A stretch of DNA of 64,000 nucleotides, from contig NZ_RXOL01000002.1 of the NCBI RefSeq assembly GCF_004004515.1, forward strand, positions 186,001-250,000, read 5' to 3'. This DNA is from Croceicoccus ponticola (GTDB taxonomy: Bacteria; Pseudomonadota; Alphaproteobacteria; Sphingomonadales; Sphingomonadaceae). Every line of letters starts with the position of its first letter. The stretch's first letter is position 1. The notes under the pieces were generated by a model. That model saw nothing but the letters and a program-made list of their open reading frames with translations. It made no database searches and was not told the origin of the DNA. This document shows positions 10,951 to 19,957 of the stretch, one piece after another. A program made the translations under genes and the position numbers.

Positions 10951-12801
10951 ATGGCGAAGACCGCTAAAGGCGGCACGCACCAAGGCCCGAACGGCGCAAC
11001 CATTGCGCAAATCGACGAAGCGGCAAACCTCGTGTCGCTGTTCTTCGATCGTGCCGACGTGCTTGGCGATTTGCCGTTTCTTTATGCCCGGCATGACGGT
11101 CAATGGCATTCGTTGAGCTGGCGCGAGGTCGCGCGACGGGTTGTCCTGCTGGCGGAATCATTGAGAAGTCTTGGGCTGAATCATGGCGACCGGGTCGCGC
11201 TGGTCAGCGAAAACCGGCCCGAATGGTGCATCGCCGACCTTGCGATCATGGCGGCGGGGCTGGTTTCCGTTCCCGCCTATACCACCAACACCACGGCCGA
11301 TCACCTGCACGTGCTCGAAAACTGCGGCGCGCGGGCTGTGTTCGTGTCGAACGCGAAACTGGCCAAGCTGTTGCTGCCTGCGGTCATCAACAGTCCGGCC
11401 GTCGAACATGTCATTGCCTTCGAACCGATCAGGCAACAACAGGCGGGCACCGCGCGGTTCCATGCGCTCGACGATCTGGTCACCGGAAACGTCGAACTGG
11501 CGCGCACATCGGTCGAAATGCGGTTGCACGCGGTAAAGCGCGAAGCCATCGCCTGCATCATCTACACCAGCGGCACCGGCGGCGCCCCGCGCGGCGTGCG
11601 CCAGCATCACGGCGCGATCCTGATGAACTGCGCGGGTGCGGCGCGGATCATCGCCGAAGATTTCGGCTGGGATCACGAAAGCTTCCTGTCGTTCCTGCCC
11701 CTGTCCCATTCGTATGAGCATACCGGCGGACAATTCCTGCCGATCTGTCTGGGCGCGACGATCCATTATGCCGAAGGGCTCGACAAGCTTGCGGCCAATA
11801 TCGAAGAGGTTCGCCCGACGGTCATGGTTGTCGTGCCGCGCCTGTTCGAAGTGTTGCGGGCCCGCATCCTCAAGCAATTGGCAAAGCAGGGCAAAGCGGC
11901 GCGGACGATGGCCCAAATGGCTGTCGCGCTAGCAGAACGGCAATCGAACGAACGCACCCGTCCGGTGATCGACGCTATCGAAGACGCCGTACTGGAAAAA
12001 GTCCTGAGGCCCAGGATCAGGGCTCGGTTCGGCGGGCGGATCAAAGCGATGGTGTCGGGCGGCGCCCCGCTCAATCCCGAGATCGGCTACTTCTTTACCG
12101 GCCTCGGCCTGCCGCTGCTGCAAGGGTACGGACAGACCGAAAGCGGGCCGATCATCTGCGTCAGCCGGCCTAGCGCCGGGCTGAAGATGGATTCGGTCGG
12201 CCCGCCGATCCACGGCGCCGAAGTGCGCATTGCCGACGATGGCGAAATCCTCGCCCGCGGCGAAATGGTCATGCACGGATATTGGCAGAATGAGGCGGAA
12301 ACGGCGAAGGCGCTGGTCGACGGGTGGCTGCACACCGGCGACATCGGCCACTTCGACGCGCGTGGGCGGATCGTGATCACCGACCGCAAAAAGGACATGA
12401 TCGTCAACGACAAGGGCGACAACATCGCACCGCAACGGGTCGAAGGGATGCTGACGCTACAACCCGAAATTGCGCAGGCGATGGTATCGGGTGACCGCAA
12501 GCCCTACATCGTCGGGCTGATCGTGCCCGATGCCGAATGGTCGCGCGAATGGGCGCGTGACAACAACACCGGTGCGGATTGGGAAACGTTGAGCGGCAAT
12601 GCCGATTTCCGCGCCGCCGTGCGCGCCGCCGTCGATCGGGTCAATGCGGACCTGTCGGTGATCGAAAAGGTCCGCCGCTTCGAATTCGCGGACGAACCGT
12701 TTTCCATCGAGAACCACGAAATGACGCCGTCGCTCAAAATCCGGCGACACAAGATCCGTGACCGTTACGCGGACCGGGTCGCAGGGATGTACAAAAGCTG
12801 A
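10951..12801 (+). CDS. Long-chain acyl-CoA ligase (AMP-forming)
   Basis: Adenylate-forming enzyme of the bacterial long-chain acyl-CoA synthetase (FadD15/ACSBG-like) type, 616 residues. The P-loop-like motif reads YTSGTGGAPRGV, departing from the usual TSGTTG-x-PKG by Thr to Gly and Lys to Arg. Further motifs are GYGQTESGP (A5), WLHTGDIGHFD (A7), DRKKDMIVNDKGDNIAPQ (A8) and a C-terminal SLKIRRHKI that carries the catalytic lysine. It probably activates fatty acids in the cytosol. Specificity cannot be read. A second ligase of the standard FadD type lies at 51556-53280. Confidence 0.9.
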   Translation: MAKTAKGGTHQGPNGATIAQIDEAANLVSLFFDRADVLGDLPFLYARHDGQWHSLSWREVARRVVLLAESLRSLGLNHGDRVALVSENRPEWCIADLAIMAAGLVSVPAYTTNTTADHLHVLENCGARAVFVSNAKLAKLLLPAVINSPAVEHVIAFEPIRQQQAGTARFHALDDLVTGNVELARTSVEMRLHAVKREAIACIIYTSGTGGAPRGVRQHHGAILMNCAGAARIIAEDFGWDHESFLSFLPLSHSYEHTGGQFLPICLGATIHYAEGLDKLAANIEEVRPTVMVVVPRLFEVLRARILKQLAKQGKAARTMAQMAVALAERQSNERTRPVIDAIEDAVLEKVLRPRIRARFGGRIKAMVSGGAPLNPEIGYFFTGLGLPLLQGYGQTESGPIICVSRPSAGLKMDSVGPPIHGAEVRIADDGEILARGEMVMHGYWQNEAETAKALVDGWLHTGDIGHFDARGRIVITDRKKDMIVNDKGDNIAPQRVEGMLTLQPEIAQAMVSGDRKPYIVGLIVPDAEWSREWARDNNTGADWETLSGNADFRAAVRAAVDRVNADLSVIEKVRRFEFADEPFSIENHEMTPSLKIRRHKIRDRYADRVAGMYKS

Positions 12802-12829
12802 GGCGTCCGAGCCGGGGCGCTCTCGCCCT

Positions 12830-13339
12830 TCAAAACCCGAAGGTGGACTGGAACTGCTCCAGCTCGATCGACAACACGCCATATGCGGCGTCCAGCACTT
12901 CCTCGAATGCCTCCGCCTCGATCTTGTCGGCGACCCATTGTTCGATCTTCACGCTGTCGCCTTCGCCGGTCATGGCATCGAACCGGGCGTGCCAGCGTTC
13001 CCGGTTCTGCATCAGCGCAGTGACGACGCCAGTAACGACAAAGGGCCTGCGCACCGCCAGTTTGGTCCAGGCATCGAGCGCGCGCACGACGCTCAACCGC
13101 TTGCCGTCGCCGCCGGTCTCCGCCTCTGCCAATTCGCGCAGCGCGATCAGCTGTTCGTGCACGGGAAGCGTCAGGTCGACTGCGTGTCCGGCAGCTTCGG
13201 CCACCATCAGCGTTTCGCAGACAAGCTCGTCGCTACGGGCATAGAGGTTCAGGCAGCGACCGCGCCAGCTGCAGATTTCATCCCAATGCGGTCCGTTGCC
13301 GCCGGTTTCGGGCACCGGCGTTCCCGTGATAGCGCTCAA
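12830..13339 (-). CDS. Unknown protein, coupled to upstream unknown gene
   Basis: I do not recognise this protein of about 169 residues. It starts best at the TTG at 13339, which overlaps the upstream stop as TTGA and has a GGAG sequence five bases before it; an ATG at 13369 lies inside the previous gene. It is acidic and mostly helical by composition, with HWDEICSWRGRCLNLYARSD near the N-terminus and a C-terminal KIEAEAFEEVLDAAYGVL. No signal peptide or membrane segment. Codon use matches the chromosome. It forms a two-gene unit with 13336-13872. Confidence 0.7.
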   Translation of the reverse strand: MSAITGTPVPETGGNGPHWDEICSWRGRCLNLYARSDELVCETLMVAEAAGHAVDLTLPVHEQLIALRELAEAETGGDGKRLSVVRALDAWTKLAVRRPFVVTGVVTALMQNRERWHARFDAMTGEGDSVKIEQWVADKIEAEAFEEVLDAAYGVLSIELEQFQSTFGF

Positions 13340-13872
13340 TGAATCTCCGCCGACTGGTCTTCGATCCAATCAGGATAGAAGCCAGGACGGCGCTTTGACC
13401 AGCCCGGAGCGCACGCGGCGGCCTCGCTGATCGAATGGAGGAGCAGCTTGCGCCGTTCTGGCACTATTTGCGGCATGGCCGAAGCGGCGCAGAACGACGC
13501 CGGCAGCCAAGGGCGCACTTCGGGGCCGAGCAGCCGTTCGTAGAGGAATCGGTATGCGGCGAATCCGTAGATGCAGCCCTGCGCCAGATCGAAGACGGTC
13601 AGCTTGATGAGCCGCCCGATGAATTCGTCCATCCGGTCGCCCGAACGCATCGCCGGGAACGCGGAGCGAAGCGTTCGCAGCTGCTGATAGGCGCGGGTCT
13701 GCCGGCGGATCGAGGACGCCTCGTCGCTATTGCGCGCCCAGCGGTCTAGCGCGTCAGCCCGATCGAGGCCGATGTCGAGGCTGCGTCGGATATAGCGCTG
13801 CTCTGCCGGGTCGAACTCGGCGAATTCACGCAATTCCGCGATTGCCAGAGATGCCGTGTCGAGCTGCGCCAT
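13336..13872 (-). CDS. Unknown protein, first gene of a two-gene unit
   Basis: Unrecognised soluble protein of 178 residues. I chose the ATG at 13872 (MAQLDTASLAIAELREF); the frame continues upstream without a sensible start. A charged N-terminal half (RRSLDIGLDRADALDRWARN, then repeated arginines) leads to a hydrophobic patch FDLAQGCIYGFAAYRFLYER around residues 100-120, and tryptophans cluster near the C-terminus. It overlaps the following gene by four bases, so the two products probably act together. No function can be assigned. Confidence 0.68.
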   Translation of the reverse strand: MAQLDTASLAIAELREFAEFDPAEQRYIRRSLDIGLDRADALDRWARNSDEASSIRRQTRAYQQLRTLRSAFPAMRSGDRMDEFIGRLIKLTVFDLAQGCIYGFAAYRFLYERLLGPEVRPWLPASFCAASAMPQIVPERRKLLLHSISEAAACAPGWSKRRPGFYPDWIEDQSAEIH

Positions 13873-14016
13873 GTCCTGTCCGGTCCTCCTGCACCTCGCC
13901 CCTTCAAAATGAGGCAGCGGGTGCGGCAAGGATGCGCGAGTCAGGGTTAGCATCGGGTTAAGGCGAAGCTGTTTTTTGCAAGCCTGGACGTCAAGTCCGC
14001 CCCGGATTGGACGCCG

Positions 14017-15027
14017 TCAGATCAACCCGGCCAGCGGGCTGGACGGATCGGCATACTTGCGCGTGCCCATGCGGCCGGCGCGATAGGCGGTGCGGCCCGA
14101 TTCCACCGCCAGCTTCATTGCGTGCGCCATCAGGACCGGGTCTTTAGCTTCGGCGATGGCGGTGTTCATCAGCACTCCGTCGCAGCCCAGTTCCATCGCG
14201 ACCGCCGCATCCGAAGCCGTGCCGACGCCCGCGTCGACCAGCACCGGCACGCTCGCCCCTTCGACGATCAGGCGGATCGTCACGCGGTTCTGGATACCGA
14301 GGCCTGAACCGATCGGCGCGCCCAGCGGCATGACCGCGACCGCGCCAGCGCTTTCCAGCTGCTTGGCCGCGATCGGATCGTCGACGCAATAGACCATCGG
14401 CTTGAAGCCTTCGCTCGCCAGCACCTCGGTCGCCTTCAGTGTCTCGCGCATATCGGGATAAAGCGTCTTTGCCTCGCCCAGCACTTCCAGCTTGACCAGA
14501 TCCCAGCCGCCCGCTTCGCGCGCCAGCCGCAGGGTGCGGATCGCGTCTTCTGCGGTGAAGCATCCGGCGGTGTTGGGCAGGTAGGTAATCTTTTTGGGAT
14601 CGATGAAATCTGTCAGCATCGGGGCCTTGCGGTCCGAAATGTTGACCCTGCGCACCGCCACCGTGACGATCTCGGCGCCGCTTGCTTCGACCGCAGCGGC
14701 GTTCTGCGCGAAATCCTTGTACTTGCCGGTGCCCACGATCAGCCGCGAACGGAACGTCAGGCCCGCAACGCTCCAGCTGTCGTCATCGACCTTGCCGCTA
14801 TCGCCGCCACCCACGAAATGGACGATCTCCAACTGATCCGCCTGGACAAGACCGACACTTGCAAGCGTCGAGCGCGGCACGATCTCGCCATTGCGCTCCA
14901 CCGCTACCTTCGCCGGATCGAGTTCGAGCAGAAGCGCGAGATCCGCGATGGAACATCCGGCGGGGACGCGGCGGGTTTCGCCGTTGACGATGATGGAGAT
15001 CGAGTCCGAACTGATATTTGATGCCAT
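14017..15027 (-). CDS. thiG: ThiS-ThiG fusion: sulfur carrier plus thiazole synthase
   Basis: Residues ~10-75 are a ThiS ubiquitin-like sulfur carrier ([15 protein letters not shown] ... IVHFVGGG) joined by a short acidic linker to a full ThiG domain (~85-336) that makes the thiazole phosphate of thiamine. ThiG motifs: [36 protein letters not shown] with the Schiff-base lysine, [18 protein letters not shown] and GVLMNTAIA. Free ThiS needs a C-terminal Gly-Gly for activation, but here it is internal at about 73-75, so either processing occurs or the fusion works differently. Such fusions are known in alphaproteobacteria. The 56-bp upstream gap is too short for a TPP riboswitch. Confidence 0.95.
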   Translation of the reverse strand: MASNISSDSISIIVNGETRRVPAGCSIADLALLLELDPAKVAVERNGEIVPRSTLASVGLVQADQLEIVHFVGGGDSGKVDDDSWSVAGLTFRSRLIVGTGKYKDFAQNAAAVEASGAEIVTVAVRRVNISDRKAPMLTDFIDPKKITYLPNTAGCFTAEDAIRTLRLAREAGGWDLVKLEVLGEAKTLYPDMRETLKATEVLASEGFKPMVYCVDDPIAAKQLESAGAVAVMPLGAPIGSGLGIQNRVTIRLIVEGASVPVLVDAGVGTASDAAVAMELGCDGVLMNTAIAEAKDPVLMAHAMKLAVESGRTAYRAGRMGTRKYADPSSPLAGLI

Positions 15028-15083
15028 GGGGCGGACATAGCCGCTTCGCGCCGCCGTTCAAGCGCGGCGCGCCTTCATCGGCG

Positions 15084-15458
15084 TCAGAAAGAATGAAAAC
15101 GCAGGTTGAGGATGTGCGCCGCCGCGACACAGGCGACGCCCGCGATCGTCAGCATCGCTTCGCCCAAGCCATGCGGCCCCATCAGCGCCGCGACCATCAG
15201 GGCAAGGCCGATCCCGCCGAGCACCAGCGGCCCGATCCTGCCGTGCCGCCACACCCCCGCACCGATCGTCAACGCACCGATCAGCACCGCGAGAGCGAGC
15301 CCATATTGATGTATCGCAGGCGAAAGCAGCCATTCCCCGCCCAGCCCGAGCAGGCCGACTAACAGGATCGAACCCACGCAATGCACGGCACACATCCCTG
15401 ACAAGGCAATACCAAGCCGGTCCAGTTTCAAGCGAGTCGTGGGCGAGGGTTGCTCCAT
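15084..15458 (-). CDS. MerC-domain integral membrane protein
   Basis: Small inner-membrane protein of about 124 residues from ATG 15458 (MEQPSPTTRLKLDR). It has four hydrophobic segments and the MerC-like motif SGMCAVHC at the first one, with two cysteines that could bind a metal ion; further segments are SILLVGLLGLGG, LALAVLIGALTIGAG and LTIAGVACVAAAHILNL. MerC proteins import mercuric ion, but chromosomal sphingomonad members lack other mer genes and their substrate is uncertain, perhaps zinc. It precedes thiSG by 56 bases on the same strand. Confidence 0.8.
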   Translation of the reverse strand: MEQPSPTTRLKLDRLGIALSGMCAVHCVGSILLVGLLGLGGEWLLSPAIHQYGLALAVLIGALTIGAGVWRHGRIGPLVLGGIGLALMVAALMGPHGLGEAMLTIAGVACVAAAHILNLRFHSF

Positions 15459-15471
15459 GCCGGCCCAGATA

Positions 15472-15486
15472 TGTAATAATGTATCA
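15472..15486 (-). promoter_or_regulatory. AT-rich imperfect palindrome upstream of the MerC gene
   Basis: The 15-bp sequence TGTAATAATGTATCA sits 14 bases upstream of the MerC start in an otherwise GC-rich region and is loosely symmetrical. It could be the -10 region, a Fur/Zur-type metalloregulator box, or both. The match to any defined box is weak. Confidence 0.3.
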
Positions 15487-15579
15487 TCTAGCAAGTGTTC
15501 TGCGGCTGACCGGTCGTAAGGCCGGCCCAGATTCCCCCCCTTGCGCTTTGCGAGAAACCGCCGCAGAGGCCGTTTCGAC

Positions 15580-16686
15580 ATGGAAACGGCAACGATCTAC
15601 CCCCCGGACGCGGCGCGGTATGGCACCGAACGCCCCATAGGCCTGTCGCGCTGGCTGCTGTTCGTTGCCGCGCTCGTCGTGATGATGGTTGCCGTAGGCG
15701 GCATTACCCGGCTGACCGAATCGGGGCTTTCCATCACCGAATGGAAGCCGGTGACCGGCGCGATCCCACCGTTGAATCAGGCGCAGTGGCAAGCGGAATT
15801 CGAAGCCTACAAACAGATTCCCGAGTATATCGAGGTCAATGGCCCTGCCGGCATGACGCTGGCCGAATACAAGTTCATCTATTTCTGGGAATGGATGCAC
15901 CGGCTGCTGGGCCGCGTGATCGGGCTGGCCTTTGCGCTGCCGCTGATGTGGTTCTGGGCTCGCCGCGCGATTCCCGCCGGGTACAAGCCGCGCCTCGTCG
16001 CACTGCTAGCGCTCGGCGGACTGCAGGGCGTTTTTGGCTGGCTGATGGTGAAATCCGGCACCGGCCCCGACGCGATGCCATCCATGCGCACCGACGTTTC
16101 GCATTACTGGCTGTCGATCCACCTGATGACCGCGCTGTTCACGCTGGGCGGGCTGGTGTGGACCGCGCTCGACCTGCGGAACTGGTCGCGCAACGATCCT
16201 CATGCGCGATTGCGCGGCTTTACCGTTGTCGTGCTGGCGATCCTTGGCGTCCAATTGCTTTACGGGGCGTGGATGGCGGGACTCGACGCAGGTTATGTCG
16301 CGGGCGGCGGCCTGTGGGATGCCTGGCCGATGATGCAGGGCAGCCTGTTTCCGGACGGCATCGACTGGTCGCGGGGCATGTTCCACGCGCTGACCGCCGA
16401 TCCCTTTGCCGTCCATTTCATCCATCGCTGGTGGGCGTGGGTGGCCGTGGCGGCCCTTGTGATGATGGCGCGGCGGTTGCGGGCCAAGGACCGGCGGATC
16501 TCGATCATGATCCATGCCGCCTTCGGAACGCAGATCCTGCTCGGAATCCTGACCGTGTGGACAGGCATGGCCCTGTGGGTCGCTGTGGCGCACCAGGTCG
16601 TCGGCGCGCTCGTTCTGGCCAGCGCGGTCTGGGGCGCCCATGCGCTGGGTTATCGCGACCGCATGCCCAGAAGCGCCCTGCGTTAA
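15580..16686 (+). CDS. ctaA: Heme A synthase (COX15/CtaA)
   Basis: Integral membrane enzyme converting heme O to heme A for aa3-type cytochrome oxidase. ATG at 15580 gives 368 residues beginning METATIYPPDAA. About eight hydrophobic helices are visible. Family motifs: GGITRLTESGLSITEWKPV after the first helix, FIYFWEWMHRLLGR with a heme-ligand histidine, HYWLSIHLMTALF, and in the second half FIHRWWAWVAV and WVAVAHQVVGALVLAS. It resembles the COX15 (type 2) branch found in alphaproteobacteria and mitochondria. Confidence 0.95.
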   Translation: METATIYPPDAARYGTERPIGLSRWLLFVAALVVMMVAVGGITRLTESGLSITEWKPVTGAIPPLNQAQWQAEFEAYKQIPEYIEVNGPAGMTLAEYKFIYFWEWMHRLLGRVIGLAFALPLMWFWARRAIPAGYKPRLVALLALGGLQGVFGWLMVKSGTGPDAMPSMRTDVSHYWLSIHLMTALFTLGGLVWTALDLRNWSRNDPHARLRGFTVVVLAILGVQLLYGAWMAGLDAGYVAGGGLWDAWPMMQGSLFPDGIDWSRGMFHALTADPFAVHFIHRWWAWVAVAALVMMARRLRAKDRRISIMIHAAFGTQILLGILTVWTGMALWVAVAHQVVGALVLASAVWGAHALGYRDRMPRSALR

Positions 16687-16749
16687 GCGGAACTGGCCGC
16701 CCCGAAAGTCACGGTATCATTTTACCGCGCCGGAAACGCGCGGAAATGC

Positions 16750-16778
16750 TTGACTTCGCAAGCTTCGGCGCACAAAAG
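16750..16778 (+). promoter_or_regulatory. Possible promoter of rplM-rpsI
   Basis: A good -35 element TTGACT (16750-16755) is followed 17 bases later by CAAAAG (16773-16778), a poor -10. It lies about 60 bases before rplM. The assignment rests mostly on the -35. Confidence 0.35.
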
Positions 16779-16835
16779 CGCGCCACTTCGCCTCGGTCTG
16801 TCCGGGGCGATTCTCGCATCTAACCAAAGGAACTG

Positions 16836-17321
16836 ATGGCCATGAAGGCGCTCAGCACCCAGACCCGGTCGATCAAGCCGGCCGAGGTCGAAAAGAATTG
16901 GCACCTGATCGACGCAGAAGGTCTCGTCGTCGGTCGCGTTGCCGTGATTATTGCCAACATCCTGCGCGGCAAGCACAAGCCGACGTTCACCCCCCACGTC
17001 GATTGCGGCGACCATGTCGTAGTGATCAACGCGGACAAGGTGCGCTTCACCGGCAACAAGCTTCAGAACAAGCGCTACTACAAGCACACCGGTTATGCCG
17101 GCGGCATCAAGGAAACGAGCCCCGCGAAAATTCTCGACGGTCGTTTCCCCGAGCGTGTGCTTGAAAAGGCTGTCGAGCGCATGGTTCCGCGCGGCCCGCT
17201 GGGTCGTCAGCAGATGATGGCGCTGCACCTCTACGCCGGTACCGAACATCCGCATGACGGCCAGAAGCCCGAGCTGCTGGACGTCGCCGCCCGCAATCGC
17301 AAGAACAAGGTTGGTGCATGA
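16836..17321 (+). CDS. rplM: 50S ribosomal protein L13
   Basis: Large-subunit ribosomal protein, 161 residues. The start [12 protein letters not shown] is preceded by AAAGGA. Signature segments are [33 protein letters not shown] and [20 protein letters not shown] near the C-terminus. It overlaps rpsI by four bases (ATGA), the standard L13-S9 operon. Confidence 0.98.
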   Translation: MAMKALSTQTRSIKPAEVEKNWHLIDAEGLVVGRVAVIIANILRGKHKPTFTPHVDCGDHVVVINADKVRFTGNKLQNKRYYKHTGYAGGIKETSPAKILDGRFPERVLEKAVERMVPRGPLGRQQMMALHLYAGTEHPHDGQKPELLDVAARNRKNKVGA

Positions 17322-17845
17322 TGGCCGATAATGACGTGAAAGACCTGTCCGACCTCAAGGACCTCTCGGACCTCAAGGACCTGACCGAAGGCACCGAGAT
17401 CGAAACGACCGCGCCGAAGGCTCCGACCATGCCGCTGCGCGAGCAGCAGCTGGACGCGCATGGCCGCGCCTATGCGACCGGAAAGCGCAAGGACGCCGTT
17501 GCCCGCGTGTGGATCAAGCCTGGCTCGGGCAAAGTCATCATCAACGGCCGCGATCAGGAAGTGTATTTCGCACGTCCGACGCTGCGTCTGGTCATCGATC
17601 AGCCCTTCTCGATCACCGATCGTCAGGGTCAGTACGATGTCGTCGCCACCGTCAAGGGTGGTGGCCTTTCGGGTCAGGCCGGCGCTGTAAAGCACGGCAT
17701 CTCGCAGGCCCTTACCCGGTTCGAACCCGCGCTTCGCAGCACGGTCAAGGCCGCCGGCTTCCTCACCCGCGATAGCCGCGTGGTCGAGCGTAAGAAGTAC
17801 GGCCGTGCCAAGGCTCGTCGTAGCTTCCAGTTCAGCAAGCGCTGA
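17318..17845 (+). CDS. rpsI: 30S ribosomal protein S9 with repeated N-terminal extension
   Basis: Small-subunit protein S9: the conserved body begins at about residue 50 ([18 protein letters not shown]) and ends in the tRNA-contacting tail RSFQFSKR. It includes [19 protein letters not shown]. An N-terminal extension of ~45 residues, absent from enterobacterial S9, contains a tandem acidic repeat [15 protein letters not shown] (DNA 17342-17386). Alphaproteobacterial S9 proteins often carry variable extensions; this repeat looks like a recent in-frame duplication. Start at ATG 17318 overlaps rplM; an immediate second ATG is also usable. Confidence 0.97.
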   Translation: MMADNDVKDLSDLKDLSDLKDLTEGTEIETTAPKAPTMPLREQQLDAHGRAYATGKRKDAVARVWIKPGSGKVIINGRDQEVYFARPTLRLVIDQPFSITDRQGQYDVVATVKGGGLSGQAGAVKHGISQALTRFEPALRSTVKAAGFLTRDSRVVERKKYGRAKARRSFQFSKR

Positions 17846-17882
17846 TCTGCAACGCACGCGAGCTTCGGTTCATCCGAACACG

Positions 17883-17912
17883 AAAGGGCGGTCCCACGGG
17901 GCCGCCCTTTTT
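17883..17912 (+). terminator. Rho-independent terminator of rplM-rpsI
   Basis: Inverted repeat AAAGGGCGG (17883-17891) and CCGCCCTTT (17902-17910) followed by further T residues, 38 bases after the rpsI stop. Confidence 0.85.
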
Positions 17913-17976
17913 CGTGATGCGCCGCCCATCGGGCAAGAAGGCGGGGACCGATGGCAGCGCCGTGCGTTAAGCGCGC

Positions 17977-19284
17977 ATGGACGAACGATTCTTTTCACTC
18001 GATGGCTATCACATCCTGCTTGTCGGATGTGGTCTGGTCATCGTTGCCGCCTATTGGCTGCCGCGATTGTTGCGCGGACGAGAGCCGTCGGCTTCGGGGC
18101 TGCTGATCCTTGGCGGCCTTCTGGTTTTTGGCGTGGTGCCCTCGGTGCCCGCAGCGCTCGATCCGCTGGAACGTCCTGAAATTTGGGAACGGTTGAGCGA
18201 ATTTGCGGTCATCATCGCGCTGTTCGGCACAGGCCTGCGCATCGACCGGCTTGGCGGCCGGAGGCTGTGGAGTCCGACGGTGCGGCTGCTGGTTGTCGCC
18301 ATGCCGCTGTGTATCTTGGCGGTAGCCTTGTTGGGGCTCGCGATCGGCATGACTATGGCAGGCGCCCTGCTGCTCGCCGCTGTGCTGGCACCCACCGATC
18401 CGGTTCTGGCAGGCGACGTACAGGTCGGCGCTCCGCACGAAGGGGGCGAGCACCCGGTCCGCTTCGCACTCACGACCGAGGCGGGGCTTAACGACGGGCT
18501 GGCCTTTCCGTTCGTCTATCTCGCGATCATGCTGGCGGCAGCGGGCGGCTTCGGCGATTGGGTGGCTAAATGGCTCGGCCTTTATGTCGTTTACAAGATC
18601 GCGATCGGTGCGATCGGCGGGGCGGTCGCGGGCTGGCTTTTGGGCAAGGTGCTGTTCGTCTTCCCCCGCGGCAATCCGCTCGCCGACAGCGGGTCGGGCG
18701 TCATTGCGCTGGCCGGCGTATTGCTGACCTACGGTCTGACCGAAATGATCGAAGGTTATGGCTTCATTGCCGCGTTCGTGATGGGCCTCGTCTTGCGGCG
18801 AGCGGAGCAATCTCACGCCTATCACACCCGATTGCACAGCTTTTCCGAGGCGCTGGAACATGCGGTCACAGCCATCATGCTGGTGATGCTGGGCGGCGCG
18901 ATCCCCGCTGTCTTGCCGTATCTCGAGTGGCATCACGCGCTTATCGGACTGGCGCTGGTGTTCCTAATCCGCCCGATCAGCGGGCTGGTCTCGCTGGCGG
19001 GGACCGAATTCACCTGGCGCGAACGCGGCGTCGTCGCATTTTTCGGCGTCCGCGGGCTCGGTTCGATCTATTATCTGGCCTATGCTGGGGGCCAGATTGC
19101 GCTTGTTGACGAAGGGCCGCTGTGGGCGACGGTCGTCTTCACGATCCTTTTATCGTCGCTGGTCCACGGCTTTACGGCAGGGACCTTGGTGAACGCGGTG
19201 ACCCGTTACAGGGGCCGCTCCAAAAGAGGTCGGATCGACGCAGCTTCGACCGGCGCCATCCGTACCGGCGAAAAAGGCGCCTGA
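17977..19284 (+). CDS. CPA1-type cation:proton antiporter
   Basis: Inner-membrane antiporter of about 435 residues with 11-13 hydrophobic helices and a short basic C-terminal tail. Ion-site motifs typical of CPA1 are present: AAVLAPTDPVLAGDVQ (the TDP motif) and FALTTEAGLNDGLAFPFVYL (the ND motif), plus GVRGLGSIYYLAYA late in the protein. It probably exchanges Na+ or K+ for protons; the ion cannot be told from sequence. It is a single gene converging on rlmE four bases away. Confidence 0.9.
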   Translation: MDERFFSLDGYHILLVGCGLVIVAAYWLPRLLRGREPSASGLLILGGLLVFGVVPSVPAALDPLERPEIWERLSEFAVIIALFGTGLRIDRLGGRRLWSPTVRLLVVAMPLCILAVALLGLAIGMTMAGALLLAAVLAPTDPVLAGDVQVGAPHEGGEHPVRFALTTEAGLNDGLAFPFVYLAIMLAAAGGFGDWVAKWLGLYVVYKIAIGAIGGAVAGWLLGKVLFVFPRGNPLADSGSGVIALAGVLLTYGLTEMIEGYGFIAAFVMGLVLRRAEQSHAYHTRLHSFSEALEHAVTAIMLVMLGGAIPAVLPYLEWHHALIGLALVFLIRPISGLVSLAGTEFTWRERGVVAFFGVRGLGSIYYLAYAGGQIALVDEGPLWATVVFTILLSSLVHGFTAGTLVNAVTRYRGRSKRGRIDAASTGAIRTGEKGA

Positions 19285-19288
19285 CCGC

Positions 19289-19957
19289 TCAGACCTTTTC
19301 CCGCCCCTTGAAGCCCTGAGCGATGACGTACCACTCCGAACTGTCCTTGCGGCTGGCGGGCGGCTTAGCGTGCTTTACCGCGCGAAAGTTCTGTTTCAGC
19401 AGGTTGAGCAACGCCGTATCGGTGCCGCCAGCAAAGACCTTGGCGACGAAGTCACCGCCCGGAGCCAGCGTCTTGATGGCGAAGTCGACCGCAGTTTCGA
19501 CGAGGCCCATCGTGCGCAAGTGATCGGTCTGCTTGTGACCGACCGTGTTGGCTGCCATATCGGACAGGATCAGATCCGGCTCCTGCCCCAGCGCCTCCAT
19601 CAAAGCATCGGGCGCAGCATCGTCCATGAAATCCATCTTGAAGATGGTCACGCCCGGCAGCGGATCGACATCGAGCAGATCGATGCCCACAATCCTTGCC
19701 TGCGGACGCACTTCGGCAACGATCTGGCTCCACCCACCCGGCGCGATGCCAAGGTCGATGACGGCATTCGCACTTTTCAGAAGGCCGAACTTTTCGTCCA
19801 ACTCCCTCAGTTTATAGGCAGAACGGCTGCGATAGCCGTCGGCCTTAGCCTGAATGACGTATGGGTCATTCAATTGCCGCGCGAGCCAGCGGGCGGAACT
19901 CGCCTTGCGCTTCTTGCCGCTGTGCAGTTTCTGCCTGTCATTGCCCGAACGGCTCAT
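19289..19957 (-). CDS. rlmE: RlmE (FtsJ), 23S rRNA 2'-O-methyltransferase
   Basis: SAM-dependent enzyme that methylates the ribose of U2552 in 23S rRNA. The basic N-terminus is followed by GYRSRSAYKLRELDEKF (first catalytic Lys), VIDLGIAPGGWSQIV (SAM site), LILSDMAANTVGHK (catalytic Asp), GGDFVAKVFAGG (Lys) and SRKDSSEWYVIAQGFKG (Glu), giving the K-D-K-E tetrad. At 222 residues the length is normal. Its ATG overlaps the ppx stop by one base (TGATG), a two-gene unit. Confidence 0.96.
   Translation of the reverse strand: MSRSGNDRQKLHSGKKRKASSARWLARQLNDPYVIQAKADGYRSRSAYKLRELDEKFGLLKSANAVIDLGIAPGGWSQIVAEVRPQARIVGIDLLDVDPLPGVTIFKMDFMDDAAPDALMEALGQEPDLILSDMAANTVGHKQTDHLRTMGLVETAVDFAIKTLAPGGDFVAKVFAGGTDTALLNLLKQNFRAVKHAKPPASRKDSSEWYVIAQGFKGREKV

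Noticed and set aside
15028-15083. TPP riboswitch before thiSG
   Set aside because: Only 56 bp separate the MerC stop from thiSG, and no conserved riboswitch motif is seen.
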